Part shown: piece by piece, positions 57,967 to 64,000 of the stretch
Layout of the letters: the number at the start of each line of letters is the position of its first letter
Position numbering within the stretch: position 1 is the stretch's first letter
From: Legionella moravica DSM 19234
GTDB lineage: Bacteria > Pseudomonadota > Gammaproteobacteria > Legionellales > Legionellaceae
Direction of reading: 5' to 3'
Assembly: GCF_000423305.1 (NCBI RefSeq)
Contig: NZ_AUHS01000011.1
Coordinates: 1-64,000, forward strand
Length of the DNA: 64,000 nucleotides
Made by a program: the position numbers and the translations under genes
Notes under the pieces: generated by a model
Told to the model about the DNA's origin: nothing
The model's database searches: none
Seen by the model: only the letters and a program-made list of their open reading frames with translations

Positions 57967-58443
57967 ATGAGTAAACATCCTATGACAGTACAAGGTGCTG
58001 AAGCACTTAAAGAAGAATTACAACGTTTAAAATTCGTCGATCGTCCTCGTATCGTTGAGGCTATTGCAACTGCCAGGGCTCATGGTGATTTGAAAGAAAA
58101 TGCGGAATATCATGCGGCTCGCGAACAGCAAAGTTTTAATGAGGGACGAATTCAGGATCTTGAAGCAAAATTGTCGCATGCGCAGATTATTGATATCAGC
58201 AAATTACCCAACAATGGGAAAGTTGTATTTGGGGCAACAGTGACCATATGCCATCTGGCAACCGATGCTGAATTAACGTACCAAATAGTTGGCGAAGATG
58301 AGGCTGATATCAAATTAAATAAAATATCCTACAGTTCCCCAATTGGTCGTGCTTTGATCGGTAAAGAGTTGGATGACACAGTCACTGTGAATACTCCAGG
58401 GGGAATGGTGGATTATGAGATCATTGATGTTAAATATTGTTAG
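57967..58443 (+). CDS. greA: Transcription elongation factor GreA
   Basis: A 158-residue factor that helps RNA polymerase cleave backtracked RNA. The N-terminal coiled coil ([18 protein letters not shown]..., [20 protein letters not shown]) carries the acidic tip residues D and E at GDLKENAEY, and the C-terminal globular domain ends [12 protein letters not shown]. The ATG at 57967 has AGAGG upstream. Length equals E. coli GreA (158). carB-greA order is common in gammaproteobacteria. A hairpin terminator follows. Confidence 0.97.
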   Translation: MSKHPMTVQGAEALKEELQRLKFVDRPRIVEAIATARAHGDLKENAEYHAAREQQSFNEGRIQDLEAKLSHAQIIDISKLPNNGKVVFGATVTICHLATDAELTYQIVGEDEADIKLNKISYSSPIGRALIGKELDDTVTVNTPGGMVDYEIIDVKYC

Positions 58444-58478
58444 CTCCCGTTGATAATATCCCCTATGGTCACCTGAAA

Positions 58479-58516
58479 AAATGATCCACTGATTGCTTTT
58501 AAATCGTGGATCATTT
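58479..58516 (+). terminator. Terminator-like hairpin after greA
   Basis: AAATGATCCAC (58479-58489) and GTGGATCATTT (58506-58516), perfect 11-base stem with a 16-base loop; the A/T arms could act in both directions. Confidence 0.6.
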
Positions 58517-58634
58517 GATTGCAATCTACACGATGCTTCGTACAAATCTTAACTGCTTTAGTTCTTTGGGTTTATTCGTTGTTTAAATTTGTTGCAATTA
58601 AGGGTTGATTTGCATCTGTTCAGAGGTTGTTGTA

Positions 58635-60398
58635 ATGCCTGATGAAGTGGCTAGAAAACGGTTGGAAAGTGAACTCGATAAATTAAATCTGAATATACCT
58701 TCATCTGTTTTTCAATACGAAATGAATCGTGAACGGGCGGTAGAATTTTTACAAAATAATTCTTCGGTACCGTTTATTGTTCGCAACTCGAGCATTAATG
58801 GATATTTTGTCTTTGATATACCCAGCGAAGACAGACAGAGTTTCAAACATTCTTTAGTTTTACCTCCCAAATCAGATGAGGACGAATTTAAATTATGCAA
58901 CTATTTTAAAACAACGATTACAGAAGCCTGTTCGCTAAAGGATTATTTTGAACTTGTCTGGGATCCTCTTCACAAGATAATCCGAGCACCTGGAAGGTTG
59001 ATTTGGCAACAGTTCAAACTTTTAAATCAACAGAATCAGGTCAGAACAATTGCGGTAATGAGCATCCAAAGTCTTGATAACGAAAAAATCGCACTAACAT
59101 CTGAAGAAGTACAGAGTTATGCGAAAAGTAAGCCTGGTTTACAGTATTCAGGTGATGGGCATACTGGATTTGCAATGGCTGTTGCGCTTAGGTCTCCATT
59201 CCTGGTTTTACGATCAAAGGATAATCGTGAAGCAGCGAATAAGATATTAAAAAATCATATTGGTGATAATGGGTTAATCGTTATTACTGGCCATGGGAAT
59301 CAAGCAGGTTATGGAGTGAGTGGAAACTATATTAGTTTACAATCGCAGGAAGACATCATTTCGATTAATCCAAAAATAAATCGCAGCCCACATGAAATTG
59401 CAAGTTCCGCCATGGAGTCTGGTCTAAAAATGGGTAATAGCGTTACTATTTTATTGTGTATTTGCTACGGTGCTTTTAGCCGTCAAGGGAAGGCTGCCAG
59501 TTTTGCTTATAGATTAGTACGCGAGTTTGCGAAGCGGGGAGTAAGTACGACAATTTTGGCCACTGATCAGCTCTTTAATCGTTTTGGTTTAAATGCGATT
59601 GTTGATAATAAAATCACCTTTGATGAAGGGACAGGGATGGCTGCAAAAGATGTACATGTTATTACAGCCAAGGTACATCGCCCTGAGTTACATCCAGTAA
59701 TTAACGTATTTAAGCCCAATGAGACCATTCAACTATCTAGCAATGGTATTGATTTTTTAAATCCCAACCTATCTCAACCGATGACGCTCAGTGATACAAG
59801 GCGGCAACGAGATGAACGTATGCTTGAGCACCAGAGTAGCCAAAAACAGGTTGAAGAGCACTTTTTGTCAAGACACTCTGTCCCAGGGCATTCTATTGAA
59901 GCTAAAGGCCTACGAAAAGGAAATACTACCCCGATTCGAGAACAATCACCACAAGAGAAGAGATTTAATCAGCATCTTCAACTGCTTCTCAACAAAGGCG
60001 TGAATTTAAAATGTCGTCGGGACAGAATCAATCCCCTTCAGCAGCAGGACGCTTTTCATGCTTTGAATGATGCTTATGGTGCAGTACTAAACCTGCATCA
60101 CGCGTTAAAAACAGAAGGAGATGAATATTTTAGTCATCCCACAATAGAAACTTACAGAACTTTTAAAAAGAACTGTGATCGTCAGATAATTGATGCGCGT
60201 AAAATTTTGGATAAACACAGAGGGTGGTCTGAATTTTTGATTAATCTGGTTATTGGAATTATTTCTGTGGGTTTGGGATTGATTGTCAAAGGGGGGATTA
60301 ACCTGGCTCTTAATCACTCCTTCTTTTATGTGCATTCAACCGATTCCTCTAAAAAACTGGATGAAATTGAGGCGTTGATTGATAAAGCAAAGCCATAA
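58635..60398 (+). CDS. SH2-like plus caspase-like (clan CD) effector candidate
   Basis: A 587-residue protein with no bacterial housekeeping resemblance. Residues about 27-100 look like an SH2 domain: QYEMNRERAVEFLQNN, then the strand PFIVRNSS with a candidate phosphotyrosine-binding Arg at R50, and GYFVFDI. About 135-340 looks like a clan CD cysteine peptidase: hydrophobic strand LIVITGHGNQ with H220, then VTILLCICYGAF with C277 (C275 is close), and ILATDQLFNRF. The rest is helical and carries a hydrophobic stretch near 536-559 with a polar tail (KKLDEIEALIDKAKP). The ATG at 58635 has AGAGG upstream; a TTG ten codons earlier is in frame. Substrate and activity are inferred. Confidence 0.7.
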   Translation: MPDEVARKRLESELDKLNLNIPSSVFQYEMNRERAVEFLQNNSSVPFIVRNSSINGYFVFDIPSEDRQSFKHSLVLPPKSDEDEFKLCNYFKTTITEACSLKDYFELVWDPLHKIIRAPGRLIWQQFKLLNQQNQVRTIAVMSIQSLDNEKIALTSEEVQSYAKSKPGLQYSGDGHTGFAMAVALRSPFLVLRSKDNREAANKILKNHIGDNGLIVITGHGNQAGYGVSGNYISLQSQEDIISINPKINRSPHEIASSAMESGLKMGNSVTILLCICYGAFSRQGKAASFAYRLVREFAKRGVSTTILATDQLFNRFGLNAIVDNKITFDEGTGMAAKDVHVITAKVHRPELHPVINVFKPNETIQLSSNGIDFLNPNLSQPMTLSDTRRQRDERMLEHQSSQKQVEEHFLSRHSVPGHSIEAKGLRKGNTTPIREQSPQEKRFNQHLQLLLNKGVNLKCRRDRINPLQQQDAFHALNDAYGAVLNLHHALKTEGDEYFSHPTIETYRTFKKNCDRQIIDARKILDKHRGWSEFLINLVIGIISVGLGLIVKGGINLALNHSFFYVHSTDSSKKLDEIEALIDKAKP

Positions 60399-60421
60399 AC
60401 CGAGTTAATTATATGGTCGGC

Positions 60422-60444
60422 GAGCACTGCCCTGGGCAGTGCTC
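60422..60444. terminator. Bidirectional hairpin between convergent genes
   Basis: GAGCACTGCCC (60422-60432) and GGGCAGTGCTC (60434-60444) form an almost uninterrupted palindrome between the SH2/caspase-like gene and the Tim44-domain gene. Confidence 0.7.
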
Positions 60445-60477
60445 TATTCATGAAACAAGCAGCAGTATTCAGTCTGA

Positions 60478-61293
60478 TTAAGGTTGATAAACTTCTTGCT
60501 GGATTCCACCAACAACCCATGCTTTACTGTTTGTGAATTGATAAAAATGCCAGATTTCATCAAGTGGCGCGATTGCTTCATCATTTTCTTTTATTGATCC
60601 TGTAAACCGAACGCTGGCAATTGTAGACAGCGTTTGTTTGGAGACATCAAGTAGTTCAGCATTGAGATTAATGACTTCTGTTTTATTAGGTTCGTCACCG
60701 CGCTCTTCAAGTTGCATTTTTATTTCAGCGAACACTTCAGGAGTAGTGAAGGTTTGAATATCTTGAAGGTTTTTTGAATCATACGCAGCCTGTAGGCGAA
60801 TAAAATTAACTTTGGCATTACGTAAAAAGCTTTCTGAAACAAAGTCGACAGGATTTGAGGTGAAATGAGGGCTGTTACTACTGCTGTCTGAATTAGGTTG
60901 AGTAAAATGATTAAATGAATTCTGCCTGAAGGCATTCGATTGAGACGATTGAAATCCTGGCTGCATTCTTCTGCGTAAAAAACTGATTACAAAAAAGATC
61001 ACTGAGCCGAGGATTAACCAGGTCATCAGTCCATTCGCAAGACCATGCCCCATGAACAGGCTGGCTAAAAGCCCCCCAACTAAAAGTCCACCTAACATAC
61101 CTCCCCATTTGCTTTTATTGGCTTTTTGTCCCATTGAAGCCGTATTTTGTGGTTTATGGGATGAAAAAAGGCTGCTTTGCGATCGTTGTACACCAAAACT
61201 TCTTCCGCCGCCAAAGCGTTTTGCTGACGCCTCATTAATGACCAGTCCAAAAGACAGTAATGCAATTAAGAAATATGAAAGAAAATGACGCAT
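60478..61293 (-). CDS. Tim44-domain membrane protein
   Basis: A 271-residue protein with a signal peptide or anchor (first 24 residues, ending EASA), a glycine/serine-rich linker (KRFGGGRSFG), a membrane segment (about 66-108, GGLLVGGLLASLFMGHGL and WLILGSVIFFVISFL) and a Tim44-like C-terminal domain (about 145-270, FLRNAKVNFIRLQAAYDSKNL, TTPEVFAEIKMQL, WHFYQFTNSKAWVVGGIQQ). Bacterial Tim44-domain proteins of this form are common; their role is not established, though Tim44 in mitochondria works in protein import. Convergent with the SH2/caspase-like gene. Confidence 0.88.
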   Translation of the reverse strand: MRHFLSYFLIALLSFGLVINEASAKRFGGGRSFGVQRSQSSLFSSHKPQNTASMGQKANKSKWGGMLGGLLVGGLLASLFMGHGLANGLMTWLILGSVIFFVISFLRRRMQPGFQSSQSNAFRQNSFNHFTQPNSDSSSNSPHFTSNPVDFVSESFLRNAKVNFIRLQAAYDSKNLQDIQTFTTPEVFAEIKMQLEERGDEPNKTEVINLNAELLDVSKQTLSTIASVRFTGSIKENDEAIAPLDEIWHFYQFTNSKAWVVGGIQQEVYQP

Positions 61294-61495
61294 TTTATTA
61301 CACCTTAAATGTAGTACGGACTGTCATTATATCCGAACACAAACAAACTTGCTCGTGATCTGTTGGGTGTTTGATTGTTCATGGATGAATAGCCTGAAAA
61401 CTCTATGATATTGCGAAAATTGCATTCTGATTATTGGTTGCATTTAGTTTTGCTCTTGATATGATGCTAGAGAATTAACTATAGGGATATTATTT

Positions 61496-62557
61496 ATGAA
61501 TAAATTGATTAATTTAGCTGTTTTGTCGTTATCTACTTCACTGGCCTTTGCCAGCCAGGTGAATCTAAAGGGTGAAGTTGACGTGAATATCACCCCTAAA
61601 AATCTTAGCGGTGTTACTAAAACTCTGAAATTCAAACTGCCAAAATACGAACTGTCAGCGAATGCAAAATCCTATTTGCATGATCAATTGTCACAATATC
61701 CCAAAAATGCTGTACCCTCTGCATCTTTTGCTTCTGAATTACCAAGAAAAGTTAATGTAGGAATGCAATTAACTCCAGTATTGGATCAAGGCTACCATGG
61801 AAGTTGTGTTACTTTTGCCGTCACTGCCGCGCTGGATGCTACTTTGGGTGCAGGTGATTACATCAGCCAATTATGCAGCCTGGAATTAGGTAGTTATTTA
61901 GCAATTCATGACAAGGCTCAAGCCAGTGGGTGGAATGGTTCTTATGGATCATGGGTTCTACAACAAATTTCTGATTACGGCATCATCAGCAAAAACCATC
62001 AAAAATTAAACGGTTGTGCCGGTGTTAAAGAGTATCCATTACAAGAAGAAACCAATGAAGGCAAGCCAATGTCTGATAGTGAATTTTTGGCTCATAGTAT
62101 TCCAGTATCCAATCTCATTAGTTGGGAAGCTCTTTTACAGGATGAAGAGTCATTTTCTGCTAAAAGAGATATGAATGACGTTGTGTTCCAAATTAAAGAA
62201 GAACTGGCTAAAGGTAATCGCCTGACTGTGGGTATGTTGTTGGATGTTTATGTGGGTGATGCCGGGGCTGTTGGTACTAACCGTGCTTATAATGACACCT
62301 GGATGTTAACTCCTGAAATTGTGACGGATGCCATGAATGGAAACATTTATGCAGGCCACGAATTGGTTATCACTGGATATGATGATGATCTTGAAGTAAC
62401 CGATAATGAGGGTCATGTGAATCGTGGTGTGTTTACTCTACGTAACTCCTGGTCAAAACTAGCAGGAGATCAAGGCGATTATTATGTTACTTACGATTAC
62501 GTCAAGTTCTTGGCTATGGAAGTAATGGCTGTACGTTTAAAAGCAAAAAACGCTTAG
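61496..62557 (+). CDS. Secreted C1-family papain-like protein
   Basis: A 353-residue exported protein with a signal peptide (first 19-20 residues, LSTSLAFA). The papain fold is clear: Q98 and C104 in LDQGYHGSCVTFAVTAA, H288 in AGHELVITGYDDD and N317 in TLRNSWSKLAGDQGDYYV, so the catalytic set is complete. I recall it as the Legionella C1-type protein lpg2622, whose structure showed a papain-like fold. A type II-secreted or periplasmic cysteine protease is the likely role. It is a single gene with a terminator behind it. Confidence 0.9.
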   Translation: MNKLINLAVLSLSTSLAFASQVNLKGEVDVNITPKNLSGVTKTLKFKLPKYELSANAKSYLHDQLSQYPKNAVPSASFASELPRKVNVGMQLTPVLDQGYHGSCVTFAVTAALDATLGAGDYISQLCSLELGSYLAIHDKAQASGWNGSYGSWVLQQISDYGIISKNHQKLNGCAGVKEYPLQEETNEGKPMSDSEFLAHSIPVSNLISWEALLQDEESFSAKRDMNDVVFQIKEELAKGNRLTVGMLLDVYVGDAGAVGTNRAYNDTWMLTPEIVTDAMNGNIYAGHELVITGYDDDLEVTDNEGHVNRGVFTLRNSWSKLAGDQGDYYVTYDYVKFLAMEVMAVRLKAKNA

Positions 62558-62581
62558 AGAGTAGTACTTTAGAATGACAGG

Positions 62582-62601
62582 TCCCTCGCCAGGGCGAGGG
62601 A
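62582..62601. terminator. Bidirectional terminator
   Basis: TCCCTCGCC (62582-62590), loop AG, GGCGAGGGA (62593-62601), then TCTTTAATT. Between convergent genes. Confidence 0.75.
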
Positions 62602-62616
62602 TCTTTAATTATTGGA

Positions 62617-63297
62617 TTAGGGCAGGTAGTAAAACGGATTGGGTAATTTAAATCCTTTTTTTGCATAGCCACCACGAATATCACTGTATTGATCACCAAT
62701 AGTTGCAATGATTGTATACCCTTGTTTGGTTATATCTTCTCGTGCTTTCGCTTTAAACGGTATAATCGAAGAGTGTGAATAGTTTTTGGGGCGGAGATAA
62801 AGGCCTGCCCATTGTTTATAACCGGCTTTAGTCAGATTAATTTGCGTGGCATTACGCTCTGATTCATGTCGGCCTGTAACGAAAAATACTTTTATGCCCT
62901 GTTTTAACGCAGTATTGTATAGAGCTAACATTGGTTTGATGACCTTGGCATTTGCAGCCATAATTTCTTGATGTATCTCTTCTTTGGTCCCAACAAAATC
63001 ACGAGTGACCATTTTATCGTAATTGGACAGACTGGTTTCATCTATATCAAGCACCAACGCCAGTTTATTGGATGATTTATTGTTTTTGTGAAGTTTCGCC
63101 TGTTCAACAATGTATTGTTGCGCTTGTTTTATTTTATTTTCCAAATCTTTGTAATAAAGTCCAGAGTCATGGTAATTGACTACATCTTTTCTGACCAGGC
63201 TGAGGTTTGGTGGTTCTGAAAATATAGGTGTTGAATACAACAGGGTTAGACATAGGGTTAATATTATTCTGGGTAACACATTGAACTGATGTTTCAT
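62617..63297 (-). CDS. HAD-family acid phosphatase, exported
   Basis: A 226-residue phosphatase of the HAD IIIB (class B acid phosphatase/lipoprotein e(P4)-like) group. A signal peptide covers the first 27 residues (LCLTLLYSTPIFS). The HAD nucleophile motif LVLDIDETSLSNYD has D84 and D86, motif II is VFFVTGRHE, and motif III/IV reads KARE and IGDQYSDI. Such enzymes dephosphorylate nucleotides or other phosphoesters in the periplasm. There is no lipobox Cys, so it is soluble rather than a lipoprotein. Convergent with the C1 protein gene. Confidence 0.92.
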   Translation of the reverse strand: MKHQFNVLPRIILTLCLTLLYSTPIFSEPPNLSLVRKDVVNYHDSGLYYKDLENKIKQAQQYIVEQAKLHKNNKSSNKLALVLDIDETSLSNYDKMVTRDFVGTKEEIHQEIMAANAKVIKPMLALYNTALKQGIKVFFVTGRHESERNATQINLTKAGYKQWAGLYLRPKNYSHSSIIPFKAKAREDITKQGYTIIATIGDQYSDIRGGYAKKGFKLPNPFYYLP

Positions 63298-63467
63298 TGT
63301 CCATCCATAAATTAGCAGAATGACGCATTATATAATGATAATACTGTTTGTCAATTGCTCATCTTGTCTTTCGTTACTGCAATTATTGAAATTCCACAGG
63401 CTCTCAAATAGTCATACCTTCCAACCTCGGTTATAATGGTCAATAATTTATTATTTTTGCAATCGCC

Positions 63468-64000
63468 ATGCATTTGAAACAACTAAAATTAGCTGGTTTT
63501 AAATCGTTCGTAGATCCCACAGTAGTTCATTTTCCCAGTCAGCTTGTAGCCGTAGTTGGGCCAAATGGCTGCGGCAAATCAAATATTATCGATGCGGTAC
63601 GATGGGTCATGGGAGAGAGCTCGGCAAAAAATTTACGTGGTGAATCCATGATCGATGTGATCTTCAATGGATCTACAAATCGTAAATCTGTAGGCCAGGC
63701 CTCCGTTGAGTTGATTTTTGATAACAGCTTGGGGCGGTTAACGGGGCCGTTTGCCAGTTATGGCGAGATTGCTGTAAAGCGGATTGTGACCCGTGATGGT
63801 GATTCGTCATATTATTTAAATGGCAGCAAATGCCGAAGAAAGGATATCACCGATATTTTTTTGGGCACCGGAGCTGGCGCAAAGGGATATTCGATTATTG
63901 GTCAGGGAACCATTTCTCGTTTGATTGAAGCAAAACCTGAAGAATTAAGGGCGTTTCTTGAAGAAGCAGCAGGTGTATCAAAATATAAGGAACGACGACG
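63468..64000 (+). CDS. smc: Chromosome segregation protein SMC, N-terminal part
   Basis: The frame from the ATG at 63468 runs to the end of the window (177 codons) without a stop. It begins [18 protein letters not shown], has Walker A as [16 protein letters not shown], and then the [28 protein letters not shown] and [15 protein letters not shown] segments that are typical of bacterial SMC head domains. SMC is an ATP-driven clamp on DNA that organises the chromosome, with coiled coils and a hinge beyond the window edge. The gene is truncated here only by the window. Confidence 0.97.
   Translation, partial: MHLKQLKLAGFKSFVDPTVVHFPSQLVAVVGPNGCGKSNIIDAVRWVMGESSAKNLRGESMIDVIFNGSTNRKSVGQASVELIFDNSLGRLTGPFASYGEIAVKRIVTRDGDSSYYLNGSKCRRKDITDIFLGTGAGAKGYSIIGQGTISRLIEAKPEELRAFLEEAAGVSKYKERR

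Overview
The window reads as a chromosomal segment of a Legionella, most likely L. pneumophila or a close relative. The basis is the enhA-enhB-enhC invasion locus, a LetA-type (GacA/UvrY) regulator upstream of uvrC, a phenylalanine hydroxylase, an LRR protein and a papain-like protein I recognise as Legionella families, AT-rich codon use, and many proteins with the look of Dot/Icm effectors (eukaryotic-like domains, helical tails, no bacterial housekeeping homology). This assignment is from memory of gene families; no search was run.

Layout. 1-5.2 kb: a 138-bp tandem palindromic repeat, small genes (NIF3-like, yacG), an effector-like protein, a YcaC-type hydrolase, tRNA-Pro(CGG) and a small membrane protein. 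5.2-17.2 kb: conserved core: ispB, a membrane diguanylate cyclase, rplY-pth-ychF (minus), rplU-rpmA-obgE (plus), a CinA-like gene, a candidate small RNA, phhA, letA-uvrC. 17.2-30.8 kb: an accessory block with a MITE-like repeat, a PAS/PAS hybrid histidine kinase with receiver and HPt, a divergent single-protein NRPS (formyltransferase, degenerate condensation, adenylation, carrier, thioesterase), a hydrolase gene remnant, two effector-like genes (one permuted-papain-like, one TcdB/GT-like glycosyltransferase) and a GAF-GGDEF-EAL protein whose EAL domain looks damaged. 30.9-39.0 kb: enhABC followed by two effector-like genes. 39.0-48 kb: core genes rpsT, murJ, an M17 aminopeptidase, DUF1840, then pepA-holC facing lptF-lptG-DUF218. 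48-64 kb: an LRR protein, a flavoprotein, a run of small regulatory/binding proteins, carB-greA, a protein combining an SH2-like domain with a caspase-like (clan CD) core, a Tim44-domain protein, a secreted papain-like protein, a HAD acid phosphatase and the start of smc.

How it fits together. The core genes serve translation, envelope building (LptFG, MurJ, EnhA), DNA repair and metabolism. LetA, the hybrid kinase and two GGDEF proteins point to growth-phase and c-di-GMP control. At least eight proteins are candidate host-directed factors. The most unusual items are the formyltransferase-initiated one-module NRPS facing a hybrid kinase, three proteins sharing a His...(Asn)Cys permuted-papain signature, and the SH2-plus-caspase-like protein. 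Several intergenic palindromic repeats occur, two families of them in two copies each within this window.
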